NCBI GenBank assembly: GCA_050084515.1 | Contig: CM114275.1 | Location: 20,584,001-20,648,000 of the forward strand | DNA: 64,000 nt | Direction of reading: 5' to 3' | From: Blasia pusilla | Lineage: Eukaryota > Marchantiophyta > Marchantiopsida > Blasiales | Notes under the pieces: generated by a model | Database searches by the model: none | What the model saw: the letters and a program-made list of their open reading frames with translations, nothing else | What the model was told of the DNA's origin: nothing | Part shown: in pieces, positions 24,791 to 37,999 of the stretch | How positions within the stretch are numbered: position 1 is the first letter of the stretch | Layout: every line of letters begins with the position of its first letter | Translations under genes and position numbers: made by a program

Positions 24791-25284
24791 AGGAATCCTT
24801 CCTCCAACTTGGCCAAACTCATCCTCGTGATGGCGTTCATCAACTCCGTCTTTCTAGGAACCTCACGAACCAATCTGATGTGCATCCATTTTCCGTTCAT
24901 CAAGACGCTAAACCTCAAAGGTCTTCGCCTCAGTTCCACCTCATACGCATCCAAGAACATGTTCCCCAAGACTCCATCGATTCTGACCATGTCGCAAACT
25001 GTGAAATTCTCCTTCAACTCGAATACTCTGCATCCCACAACTAGTCCTAAAACCAACTCTGAGGTCTGGTGGGACTTGCCTCTCGTGAAACCATCCCTAA
25101 TGGGTTCTTTTGCCTTAGTGGTAGGAAATCCCAATGCCTTCACAATTCTCGGGCTCATGAAGGAGTGCGAAGCACCTGTATCAACGAGCAACATCACATC
25201 GCGATCAACGATCTTGGATCCTAGGGAAACCAAATTGGGAGTCCTCTTGGTGACTTGGAGAGATGTATCTAGATCTCCTGCCAA
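24694..25284 (-). pseudogene. Chromovirus aspartic protease
   Basis: MLLVDTGASHSFMSPRIVKA contains the D-T-G-A active site. LGNMFLDAYEVELRRRPL is the distal conserved region. It overlaps the RT frame, as is common when frames have drifted. Confidence 0.9.
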
Positions 25285-25317
25285 TACGTGCTAAACAGCA
25301 AACGCAATCATACTCGG

Positions 25318-26486
25318 TTAACTAACCTTGGGCCTCACACATGCCTTAGCCATATGCCCGGGTTCGCCACAAGTGTAGCAAATCCATTGGCGTTTGTTTG
25401 ACTTTGGGCTTCGCGTTGACTTCCACTCGTTTTGTTGCTGGGGCAAGAGACCCTCCATGGTTGCGCTCACCCCCATTTCAAACCCTCTTGAATGTCCCTT
25501 TGTTTTTCGGTAACTTCGAGAAACTTTTCGGCTCCAAGGGCTTTTGGCTTTGGACCTCATCGTCCCCAATCCGCTCCGCTAGCCTCAGAAGCAACGCACA
25601 TGTCTCAAGTAAGTGAGACATGTGGAAGAGGGCCTTTTTGGCGCTCGGCTTGAGTCCACTTAAGAAGATCACCTTCTTCATAAACTTATCCGTGGAAAGT
25701 GAGTTCATTTGAGCATTGAACTCTCGCACATAAGCGCTAAGGGATTTGCTTTGCTGCAACCGCGAAAACTCCATGCCCTCGCGATACTCCTCATATTCCG
25801 GAGTGAATCGATCACCAATCAACACTTTGAATTATTCCCAACTCAAAGTTGTTCCACGGCCTCAATGTTCTTTTTGGTGAGCCGTCCACCAGTGGAGAGC
25901 GTGATCCTTAAGGATCATGACCGCTACAGTCACCTTGTCTTGCTCCTATGCCCTTTGCGCTTCAAAGTAGAGTTCAAACTCTGTTAGAAACTTGCTCACT
26001 TTCCGAGAACGCCCCATTCTTGTGAATGGCGTTGGAAAATTTGTCTTACAAAGCTTCTTGCCGGAACTAGAAGCTCCATTTGACTTGAGTTCAACAATCA
26101 GCTTGCTCTATTGGGCCATCAGGTCCGTCATCGCCTTCATCAAATCCATCATTTGGATATAAAAGGCCGGCTCATTTGAGTTTGGAGTCGAAGGCCCTAC
26201 AGAAAGATGCGCGTTAGGGACATCCTCATGTCTGGGACTTGGCACTTTGGGAGTTGCTATCTCCTCCTCTGGCTCACGGTCAGTCATTGATTCATCTCTC
26301 AGCTTTTTTAGCTTGACTCGCGACTTTCTTTGTTCTTCGCCCTTGGTCGCCATTTGCGAGTCCTCGCTTTCTCATATCTCCTTCTCGCCTCTTGCATTCC
26401 TCCTTAAGCGTCAAGGTCTCCCTGCTTGAGGTCTTCTCAAATGTCCAAATCTTACACGACCTTAAGTTCACGCTCACCAAGAATTT
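25318..26486 (-). pseudogene. Chromovirus gag with CCHC zinc knuckle
   Basis: The N-terminal charged part is at 26108-26353, the capsid region includes ALHWWTAH (near 25895), ERIGDDEVQSQ and EEYREGMEFSRLQQ, and the nucleocapsid knuckle CYTCGEPGHMAKAC lies at about 25336-25380. Stops and frameshifts separate the parts. It starts just after the primer-binding site. Confidence 0.85.
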
Positions 26487-26498
26487 GCTCTGATACCA
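26487..26498 (-). other. Primer-binding site, tRNA-Met type
   Basis: The minus strand reads TGGTATCAGAGC, complementary to the 3' end of plant initiator tRNA-Met, directly after the LTR ending CA. Confidence 0.9.
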
Positions 26499-27532
26499 TG
26501 TGTTGTGCGCCTACTCTCCTTGAACGTTAATCTTTGTTATTGTGGAAGCGTGCGTTCAGCAGGTCACGCTCTCAACGCTGATGTGCATCCAAACACGCAC
26601 TCAAGTTAGTCGGGTCTGGATCAATCAACGGTTCTAACTTTCCGAGTTCTCGACTCGGCCTCTCATCAAACTCAACCTTCCTAGTTTTGCAGTTTATAAC
26701 ATAGACAAGTCTCGAAAGACTTGGGACAGACTTTCTGGTCGGTTCAGGAATCTCAAACGGTGTTTCGTGCATGGCGGTTCCAACTGTACAATGGACATCC
26801 AATGAGTCCCTAGCTTCAATTCACAAACATGAATTGCGGGTTGGAATCCAAGTGTGGCTTACAAAGTCCACTCCCTTGGATCAAGTTTGGGTTTCGAGTT
26901 CCAACGCCAAACTCTCGTTCCATCCCGTGCCCTTGAGATGCCGTTTGGTGCTCAAAGTGGGGTTTGTGTTCCAAGACTCCCTAGAGAGACTCCCCCTTAC
27001 TAGTACTTCTGGGGATCACCAGGGTCCCCCTAACTTTAGGGAAAGACAGTCGGGCCCCTCAGATTGGCCCTCAACCCGATTGTTCTCGCAGTCGTTTTTG
27101 GCCAATATCTCAATGTGAACTTATGGATTTGCTGAGATCTTTCATGCGTTGGAAGCGTTTTAAGATAAGCTTTCCAACGCAATCTTATTTTTTTCAAGCG
27201 CGTCTTTAGACTAAACGTTATGGTCCAAAACACAGTCAAATTCCCCAAACGCTAGTCGTGTTCGAAAATTGGTTCTCACCTCTTTGGCAACCAACCTTCC
27301 AAGACTCAACTCAACTCATCTCAAGTCTTGGTTTGCGTTTGGTCTAGGTTTCCTAGTTGCGACCACTAATGCATGAAATGCACAACTATGTTCCGTGTTC
27401 CGAGACAAAACATGGAAGAGAGTCTTTCCAAAAGCCTCTCCTAAGCGCGATCATCGAAGCGTGAGTGCACTAGAGTTGTGATGTTCCGCCTCTTACCTAT
27501 TTGATGTTTTTTTGGTTATGAGGGTCGGGACA
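26499..27532 (-). repeat. Chromovirus 5' LTR, 1034 bp
   Basis: On the minus strand it begins TGTCCCGACCC at 27532 and ends CACAACACA at 26499, next to the primer-binding site. The outer 330 bp match 21373-21707. Confidence 0.85.
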
Positions 27533-27686
27533 CTCTAACTCTAGATAGCCATCCATCCCTACCTACCATGACATACGTCTCTCTGACGCTAAGAGCAAAA
27601 AAGTCGGGTGCTCATGTGGCCCCATCCTTAGTCTCCTTCTTGTCATCCATGTCACAAATACAAGTCGGAATCTATAACTTCCTTCT

Positions 27687-27840
27687 TTATGTACATCTGG
27701 GACACATCCATCATCCGTGACGAACCCTAGTGAGAGGTGGCTAATCAGACATGCCATATGCCACCCTCTCGAATACCCATCTTAGACTAGCATAGTGGTT
27801 TCACCCTTAGGCGGAACCACACAACATACATCGCAATCCT
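27687..27840 (-). pseudogene. PHD zinc finger, copy B
   Basis: Minus strand: GLRCMLCGSA, then after a frameshift TTML-V-stop-DG-Y-SRGWHMACL, and in a third frame WMCPRCT and stop at 27687-27689. Two cysteines of the second pair are lost (one to a stop, one to Tyr). The remaining ligands and spacing match copies A, C and D. Confidence 0.8.
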
Positions 27841-29228
27841 GCAAGAACTACTGCTAAGCTCAGATCAACTATACCGTCCAGGTTTGGAAGGTGACATGGT
27901 GCACAGTTACGCACATGATCCTTCCAAACCATACCAACGCGTCCCTCCAATAAGAGAACACCAGATGGCAAAACCTCACGCACTCTCAAGATGGTGCGCA
28001 CTGCAGTCACATCCAACGTCGTGGATGACGTCTGCTGCAACTAGACATAGTCTCCCTAATGAAACCTCCCGATAGTAGGTCGATAACCACCTCCCCAAAT
28101 AGTCGCATACCTTAACGTATCCCAATGTTGCGCAATCACCAATTAAGTTCTCAAATGCCATGGGCATCACTCACCGAAATAACTCAGCCCTTTGAGAACA
28201 TGCTCGCATCCATACATCAAGGTCATCAAGGTTCAACACCTCACCAATATCTCAACGAATGGCTTGGCTCTCGGCCATAAAGTAGCACGTACGGTGAGAA
28301 AGATGCTAAGGATGCCGTCTTGCTGAATCTGTATCCCATCGCCAACCATGGCAACTGGAGGTCCCAATCTCCTAGGTGAGCTCTCTGCAAGCCATACTTG
28401 CATAATCCTCCCTTCACCATTTGGACAACCCTCTCCGCTAGTCCATCCGCCTCAGGATGATCTCGCGAAGTGGTGTGGTGATCGATCAGCACATGATCAA
28501 ACAAGGCCTGATACTCCCCGCAAAACTCCGTACCCTGGTCTATCAACACCTCAGCTAGGCCACTCTAATGACTCAACACTCGATCTAGGAAGGCATACGC
28601 TACTCCCTCACTCGCTTTGTGAGGCAATGCAACCAACTCTATCCACTTCAAGAAGTACTCGACCATCACCAACACGTAACGACTATGGCGCTCCGTCAAA
28701 GGTAACGGTCCTGCAAAATCCGAACTCCATCTATAATGTAAACCCATGATCGCAAGTGGATGCAACTTTGGAGTCGGAGCATTGAACGATGCTCGAAACT
28801 GATCACAAACCACGCACATGGCAACAAACTGTTGAACGTCATTGCATGCCTTGCCACCAACACTGTATCTAGAGCAAGCTATACGTCCGCTTCACGCCAA
28901 AATGACCCAACTCCTCATAGGCATGACACACCAAACGTGCTCTCTGCGAAGGATGAGGCACTACACGCACTCTACCATCCTCCCAAATTCGCAACACATG
29001 TGTCCCCTCCCACCGGAACTGTCTGGCTCGCTGTAGGATCCGATCCCGCTCTCTAACACCCACGGTGCACATAATTTTGCCAATACGCAGGTACTCCAAG
29101 ACCACTCCATCGTCGTGAATGTCTTGGCCACCTGTCATCTCCTCACCGACCTCTAGATCTAAGGACTCTCCATCATACCTCGCCATCAAAGTCTCAACAA
29201 TCTGGCTCTCCATAGCCAACAAGCCCAA
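27841..29228 (-). pseudogene. Retroelement integrase, copy B
   Basis: EELGHFGVKRTYSLL and MCVVCDQFRASFNAP mark the zinc-binding region, SSDFAGPLPLT the first Asp, LIDQGTEFCGEY the second Asp and DHPEADGLAERVV the Glu. LPWLAMGYRF and LLYGREP follow. The catalytic triad is intact residue by residue, but frameshifts separate the parts. Confidence 0.92.
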
Positions 29229-29243
29229 ATAGGCTGACGCGTG

Positions 29244-29828
29244 TCATCTTGACACCAACTCCTTATCACTCTCTCCATGCCAACGAGCTCTAGTTGCATC
29301 TTGCTGACTCGGGCACGTGTTACGACTCAAACCATCTGCATCCTGGTTGAGCGTCCCAGGTCTATGCACCACATAGAAGTCATACTCTTGCAATAAAAGA
29401 GCCCACCATACAAGCTTCCTTGTAAGCTTGTCGGACTCTATCAACCACTTAAGTGGCTGATGATTAGTAATGATGGTAAAGGGGTTGTTGAATAAATAAC
29501 AATTGAAATGTGCGACAACCCACACTACAGCCAAACACTCACCCTCATACGAGCTATACTTTGCCTCTGCAGCGTTGTTCAAGCAATTAGCACAAGCCAC
29601 CACAAACTCTCTACCCTCATGGTCGTGTTGGGTAAGCACGACTCCAAGCCCCAACATGCGCCAATGAGTATGCAACTGGAAAGGATGCCCCGTGATAGGT
29701 CTCCTTAATATGGGTGTGGACGTCAATCGGTCCTTGACTAGCTGAAATGCTCTCTCTTGCTCATCAGCCCAAAGCCACTCCTGATCCACCTTGGTCAGCA
29801 AGGTCAGCGGCTTCGCAATCAAACTCAA
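29244..29828 (-). pseudogene. Retroelement RNase H and connection region, copy B
   Basis: One open stretch of 194 codons carries RT connection sequence, FQLHTHWRMLGLGVVL (first Asp replaced by His), SSYEGECLAVVW, ITNHQPLKWLIES (Asp replaced by Asn) and VHRPGTLNQDADGLSRNTC. Two of the acidic residues are lost. Confidence 0.9.
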
Positions 29829-29987
29829 ACCCTTGATGTACCATCAATAGAAGTTTGCCAATCCCATGAATGCACAAACTCGACTCATATCTGTAGGGCG
29901 TAGAATACATGAAATAGCCTCTAACTTTGTCTACTGCACACCAATGCCCCCTAGGTATATCGTATGACCCAGGTACTCAATCTGGTA

Positions 29988-30660
29988 TTATATTGATGAC
30001 TTGGTGTTATATTGATGACATTGTAACAAGATCTTGGCAAGTATGGATTTTGCAAAATCCATACTTGCCAAGATCCTATCCATGACCCTCTGAAACTCAG
30101 CCGGGGTGTTCTTTAATCCAAATGGTAAGAATCGCCATTGGTACAAGAAATCCTTCCCGTGAGGATCGATGCCCCAAAATGCCGTCTTCTGCCAGTCCTT
30201 CAATGTGATAGGCAGTTGATGGTATTCGGCTCGAAGACCTAAAGAACTGAAGACCTTTGCATGCCCAATAGCATCAAAGATCTCCTTAGGCGTGGGCATG
30301 GCATACCTATCGGACTTCGTTTTCCGATTGATAGGTCGGTAATCTCCACACATCCGCCTATCCGTCCAGTTGCCATGCACATCCTTCTTGGCGGGCATGA
30401 CAATGGCAAATGCATACCCTCCATGCGACATCTCCGCTAGTCCTGCTTCAACCAAGTCCTGGCTCCTACTGTGGATTAGAGCCCTTTCCATGACACTGTA
30501 CCTATAGGGTCGTCAGAAGATCTGCGTGTCACTCGACAACTCAATCAGGATCCCTGGACCCTTCAGCGTACCCAAATCATGCATGCTAAATGCAAAACAA
30601 CTCCTATAATTCCTAAGGAACTGGTGTATCCGGCGCCGCTCTCCTCTTGTCAACTTAGGG
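29988..30660 (-). pseudogene. Reverse transcriptase, copy B, with scrambled active site
   Basis: MCGDYRPINRKTKSDRYAMP, LRAEYHQLPI, LPFGLKNTPAEFQRVMDRIL and ASMDFAK are clear. Directly after MDFAK the sequence turns into a perfect palindrome (30030-30075). The YIDD codons that should follow appear instead on the opposite strand at about 29990-30020, twice. The catalytic motif is therefore inverted and the enzyme is dead. Confidence 0.9.
30030..30075. repeat. 46-bp perfect palindrome in RT of copy B
   Basis: GATCTTGGCAAGTATGGATT at 30030 is followed without any spacer by its exact reverse complement ending at 30075, with centre TTTTGCAAAA. It contains the codons for ILASMDFA on both strands. 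Confidence 0.95.
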
Positions 30661-30849
30661 CCCATATCTAGCTCCCAAGTCTCCATCGTGACTACGGTAA
30701 GATTCTCCGGCGCGGGTGTCGGTGGTTACTATGGTGCAACCCCATCTCGGACAACATGACTTGATTGCTCCCTTGTAGCCCACTGCAAACTCGGATCTCC
30801 ACGCGCAGTACCCGGAACTACGCTCGATGCTGTGGCTATCATCTCTTGG

Positions 30850-32029
30850 CATACTAGCAAAACATCCCAAAAATTCCAAGGGTACCTTTCCCGATCATCC
30901 ATGGTGTATCGATCTCCTTGGGTCTCCCCCCAGCCACTGCCTCAACCGTCTCGGTAGGCATTGGGTTCACCAACGTAACAGGTGTGATATGTCGCATCCT
31001 CAAACGACGATGCTCAGCTACTCCTAAGCTGAAAATCCATGTCAAGCAATTTAGGTCTATTGCCTGACCTAAGACAGGACGTTGTGATGCCCTTAATAGT
31101 GATGGTATTGGGCGTCATTCCTGTGGGGAATCCCATCGCTTGCTCTCGCTCATCAGCGTTGGGCTCCACCAACCGCTGTACCTGGTCATCCCAAACTAAG
31201 CTAGGCCCGACCTCCTTGAATGCATAGGAAGTGGGAAAACTCATCAATGTGGAAGAGGCTGCTTGTGGCATGCCAATCATGTTGACCACAGTCAACGGAG
31301 GTCATGTCGTACTGCCTGTGATCGACAACTTGGATCCAAAATAGAATCCACCAACAAATTGGAGGGGCGCTTCACTCTCGCGTACGTCCTTTGCAAAACC
31401 TCATGTGGAACCAAGTTGGTCCACCAAAGATGCGGGCCATGTGCTTGTGAACCTACACTCGCCGCATTCAACAACATTGTCGGGCCGATCCATGCATGCA
31501 CCTGATGTACACTCGTCAACATGCGGGACCTTGAATCGCCCAAAATCGGCATATTCTCCAGAATATATGTTGGAGAACGGGATTGAGGCTCTTGCAAGTG
31601 TTGCAAGATCCGCATCATCTCCCAAAATAACATGGACCAAGAGTTAGCTAACCCGCTACCTTGTCAAGCACTCGATTGGCCCTGACACAGCCAACCCACA
31701 ATGACCAAATATATAGTCCCTATCCGCTCCAAGTCCTTCGTCCCCAACAATGAAATGTCCCTCCGTAGGGAACTCTGGTATCCTTGTATGGCAGACGTAG
31801 ACAACAAGGCCGGAAATTGAAGGCGTAACTATGTCACATGGTGAAGAGAAGCGCGTCTCGCAACATCATCAACCTCCACGTATAGGTACTGCTGCACGCG
31901 CACTCTTGCCTGCAAAATAGCAGCTAAGCCAGCGCTGATCCCTCCAAAGAGATCGAACACGCGAATATCCTCCTCTGGGATGAGCCACACAATTGGTGTG
32001 GTGTCCAAAGGATTCATAGTAGCACTCAT
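30850..32029 (-). pseudogene. DNMT3-like DNA cytosine-5 methyltransferase domain, copy B
   Basis: Minus strand: FDLFGGISAGLAAIL (motif I, DLFGGI codons at 31937-31954), YLYVEVDD (motif II), then VIVGWLCQGQ with the catalytic Cys codon at 31685-31687 and the usual Pro changed to Leu, then MLFWEMMRIL, LENMPILGD (motif VI, ENV changed to ENM, 31550-31558), HGPHLWWTNLVP (motif VIII, 31409-31455), EREQAMGFPTGMT (motif IX region, about 31110-31160) and a motif X-like end near 31000-31075. A stop follows the Cys loop and several frames are needed. Linear order and spacing agree with copy A. Residues lost in one copy are kept in the other. Confidence 0.88.
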
Positions 32030-32429
32030 GGCTACCTTGGGTCCCTCTGACCCGACACGCTCTCATGCAAACGTCTCGCTCCACGCGGTCTGCACATGCT
32101 CAGCGGCTAAGCATCAAAGCTCCTCAGTCGAGCCCCAAAGCCGCACCTCTCCTCCGTGGAATGATGCGGCTACCATGACACTCTTCTCCATAGAAATTTC
32201 AAGAATGGGAGTATCTTATGGATGGACATGACCCTCAATCAAATCACTAGGCCACGTGATGGCGCTGCTAAATTTTGCTCAGGTCGCCATCTCTCCTGGC
32301 CGTCGCTCGATCACTCCACCGATGAATCGAACGGGTAATAAGCTAAGGCGCCCGTCACCTGACTACCATCCTGGTCTGTAGGACGCTAAGTCCTCCTAGT
32401 AAACGAGGGAAAACCCCATCAGGTACAAT

Positions 32430-32790
32430 ACTGCTCCACCAACCAAGACGTTGTAGGACTCTGCATCGATCACTATCCCCTTGGCTCGCACCACAGACTC
32501 ATCTGTAGGATGTCCTAGGCGAATCCTCACCATGACCTCATGTCAGGTGATATATTGTATGTTACTCGCTCCACCCAAGGATATACGTATCCGGAAAGGA
32601 CAACGCTCCATATCGGCTCTCGACAGGCCCAATCCTCTGAATGCCACTTTCCCCAACATCAGGGGTTGCGCTCTTGAATCCAACAAGACGCGCTGCGGTC
32701 TAAAAACTCAACCTCCTGGACTCACCAACTGGAAGACCTCTCCCCGCTTATCCAACAATACAACACCAAGAGCAGCCATGGCATGCTCTA
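32430..32790 (-). pseudogene. Retropepsin, copy B
   Basis: VLLDSRAQPLMLGK holds the active site (D-S-G-A expected, Gly changed to Arg). SLGGASNIQYIT, VVRAKGIVIDAESYNVLVGG and VLYLMGF follow, as in Ty3-like proteases of plants. Confidence 0.8.
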
Positions 32791-33129
32791 TCGCGGGTCT
32801 AGCGGGCATCTCCGCCATCCTAGCAGTCGTAGCCTGTCATGAATTTGACGTGGACAGCCCGAGCATAGGCTCCAAGGGCTGGTCCATCACCTCCTCTACA
32901 ACCACCCCTAAGTGTGATGTAGGAACACCAACTCCACACTCACATAGCATAGCGGCGAGCCGTAAAACATCGGCGAGCGTACCTCCCAACGTCATAACAT
33001 CGAAAGCAAAAAATAAAGGAGCGCAGTAGCCAACAATGGCCGCCCCCAACAATGTGCTTGACAAATGCTCCTCATGATGGAGCATGAACAATAGGGGTCA
33101 TCGCACTCGCTTCTCTCATCGCCCTCCGT

Positions 33130-34086
33130 GCCTACACACCAAAAACATCACTAACTCTGTGGGAACCCCATCGATGTGGATCCAACGATGGGGTCCTCAT
33201 CACCTCGGAAAATATTAAAGACTGAGGAAGCCTCGTTTGTTTCCTCGGTTTCCCTTTCTGTGGATCCAACTCTATGGCGGCTCCACGTATAACAATGGGG
33301 GCGGCCTCCATCTGAGCAACCCCGCACATCCAACCAAGATCCTTCAGATCTCTGGCTGCTCCATATGACGTTGATGCCAGTGATCCGGCATTACTAGCCT
33401 CAATGCCATAGCGGCAATTTGCTGATATAGCTGCTATATCTGAGGAGCCATCCGAGCCTCACGCCTGGCGTCTACCTCAACGCGTGTAGGTGGTGGAATC
33501 CTACCTCCTCCACGGGAAGCTCCATCACCCCCTCGGGCAACTCCAACTCATATATGAGGTGTTCATATGAAACACCCCCTCTTGCACCCGTGTCCGCAGG
33601 GTTAGGTCCAACACCGCGTACCATGACTGGATAGCCTAGGCCTCTATCACCCCCTGAGTGACATTAATCAATCGGCGTAAGCGGTTGTAGGCCTCACACA
33701 AACTTTCACTCTGGAAGTCATGGATGCTCTGTAACTTCTCCGTCCGTACCCCCTGGTAGCTCGTCCGCAACTCAGCAAAGAACTCAACAACGGGGTTGAA
33801 CCTGGGACGAACCCGACTGGACGGTGCAACTATTCCAATGTGAGTTACCCCTCTTAAAACATCATTGGTGGAAGAGGAAGTAACCTCTCCTGACTCCTCC
33901 TCCTCATCTGGGAATGGCTCCGTCCATGACACATAGTGTGGGTCATAGTAAACTCGCCATACCTCAATCTCTTGGGTATATCTATGGGAGAACTCATGAT
34001 AATCATCCATGGGCGCCCCCTCCACATGCTGGAATATTCCGTTCCATGTTGTAAACGGATTGAACTCTCTAGAGTTCCTAGCCCGC
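33130..34086 (-). pseudogene. gag, C-terminal part, copy B
   Basis: The 172-codon frame at 33636-34154 (its first codons come from the inserted LTR) contains NSREFNPFTTWNGIFQ, MDDYHEFSHRYTQEIE, RPRFNPVVEFFAELRTS and SLCEAYNRLRRLINVTQG, resembling retroelement gag. The same protein is seen in copy E at 38640-38949. No CCHC knuckle was found. Confidence 0.7.
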
Positions 34087-35347
34087 TGTCGTGTCGAGAG
34101 TCTTTCTTCGAGTAAGGGCAGACCTTCTAGCTGCAACAGATATAGTTGATGCAAGTCGAACTCTATAAGAAGTTCTCCTTTGCCAGTACAGAATTATTAT
34201 GTAAACCCACCATTCTCTCACGACAAGAATCACGAATGGTAGTGCCGAGGCGATCACTTCTTCATAACATGGAACCCAAAAATTCATAACTAAGAAGTCC
34301 CTGTAAACTACTTCACGTTTGTACACAAGGAAAATAGCACAAATAATGTTAAATCCTACTCAAGCAAGCCTATTGACGTACATGGATTGTTATATAAGAA
34401 CATATAAAATACAATCCCATGTTCTTCCGTACGTGACTATCGAAATGCATGACTTGGTTGACGAATGCCTCCCCAAAATAATAAACTAGATAGCGAGTGA
34501 ACCACTGCCTATCTACAAAGAGAATCTTGACGTGGTACGGGTGAAGGAAAGGAAAATCGAGCACAACTCGTGCTCCATCCCTATCCATACTCGATAAACA
34601 TTCTCTATCCTCCTCTAGAATGGGGTTTGGCAGAGTTGCTCTCCCAAGAGGGTTAATCCACTTTCATTGGGAAAATAACAAGCCAAACCATCCACTATTT
34701 CTAGTATGACAAAACTCCCTTAAGGTGACAAGTCTCTCATCTCCACACATACCACACACTAAAATCCTCTCGAAGACTAGACCACGGTCAAGTTACTCTT
34801 CCAAGAGGGATAATCCACTCTCATTAGAAGAGCAAGCAATCCCAAAGCCATCCACTCAAGAGTAACACGAGAAAATCAAGATGTGAAGTAGAAGGTGATG
34901 AACCCTTGAAAGTCCATCCTCTTTATGTACTCACAAGAGATCCACAAGAGTACGAAATAGAGCTAATCTTATCTTGTGTCACATGGCTTCCTCTGAAGGC
35001 TTAGCCAATCATATTTTGACACAAGTAGATTATCTCTTATCTCTTCCAAAATATCCTCCTTTACTCAATTCATATCTTCCAAACTACCACAACTACCTTA
35101 GCCATCAACCAAGACTAATTTTTCTTTTGTTTTATTAAAGCACCAACCCCACTACTTTACTTTTCTAATCCCATATTTTATTTATTATCTCTTTTCCTAA
35201 AGTTGGGCCCATGCAAATGAGTTACCCAAAAGAGGTTTAAACATGAGAATTTCATTTTCCTAGACTAATTTACTTAATACTAATAAAACTCTCTCTAACA
35301 CTTAATGATAGAGGAGTTTACATAATAGATGATTTTACTATACGACA
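34087..35347. mobile_element. Solo LTR (LTR-X copy 1) inserted in gag of copy B, 1261 bp
   Basis: It starts TGTCGTGTCGAG at 34087 and ends TATACGACA at 35347, so the ends are inverted (TGTCGT and ACGACA). CCGC flanks both sides (34083-34086 and 35348-35351), a target-site duplication of 4 bp or slightly more. Removing it rejoins the gag codons SQR and ARNSREF. No coding sequence lies inside. Three more copies are at 40774, 45035 and 46284. Confidence 0.9.
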
Positions 35348-35351
35348 CCGC

Positions 35352-35734
35352 TGTGAATCACACCAACTCCTAAACTCCGCAATGAAGTCATGTAGAGCTA
35401 AACCACTTCATTGCGGAGTTTAGGACTTCACCTGAAAACCTACGCGGTCCTCTACCCCGGACGTCCATCTCATACGTCCAATTAGTAAGACCACTCAATG
35501 TGTGTTGCGAATCACTAACATACTCCTCTATAGTCTCCCCCTCGTCTGAATACGACACAAAAGGAGGTCGAGGCGGTCCCTCACGTGGAGACCCTCGAAA
35601 CCTCGCGCCACTCCGCGTAAAACTTCTAGAGCTACTCTCAAGTCCACCACCTCGCCTCTCAAAGTCCCAAAGGGACGCCGTGATGACCCTCGTGCCCCTC
35701 TCACACAATCACTCTCAACCTTGTAAGTAATCAC
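35352..35734 (-). pseudogene. gag, N-terminal part, copy B
   Basis: The frame at 35388-35708 reads SYSDEGETIEEYVSDSQ, LSGLTNWTYEMDVRGRGPRR, and the sequence next to the solo LTR gives FIAEFRSWCDSQR. Copy E has the equivalent RGRGPLRF, KLHDFIVDFQSWC. An inverted duplication at 35371-35423 disrupts the join between these two parts. Confidence 0.65.
35371..35423. repeat. 19-bp inverted repeat in gag of copy B
   Basis: CTAAACTCCGCAATGAAGT and its exact reverse complement ACTTCATTGCGGAGTTTAG are separated by about 15 bp. One arm is genuine gag sequence (FIAEF codons). The other is an inverted copy pasted beside it. Confidence 0.9.
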
Positions 35735-37925
<2,191 letters not shown>

Positions 37926-37999
37926 CATTGGTACTTGACTGCCTTCCTATAGCCAACTCAAATGTCTCTCCTCTAAATCGCGACACTCCTTACTGATTA

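Larger units (their letters stand above)
20376..27532 (-). mobile_element. Ty3/Gypsy chromovirus, decayed, minus strand
   Basis: Minus-strand order is LTR 27532-26499, primer-binding site 26498-26487, gag, protease, RT, RNase H, integrase, chromodomain, polypurine tract 21720-21708, then LTR from 21707. A chromodomain after the integrase defines a chromovirus. LTRs start TGTC and the inner end reads CA next to the primer-binding site. The frame is broken throughout, and a deletion joins RT to RNase H. It appears inserted into the 3' part of copy B. The left limit is uncertain because LTR similarity fades near 21373. Confidence 0.88.
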
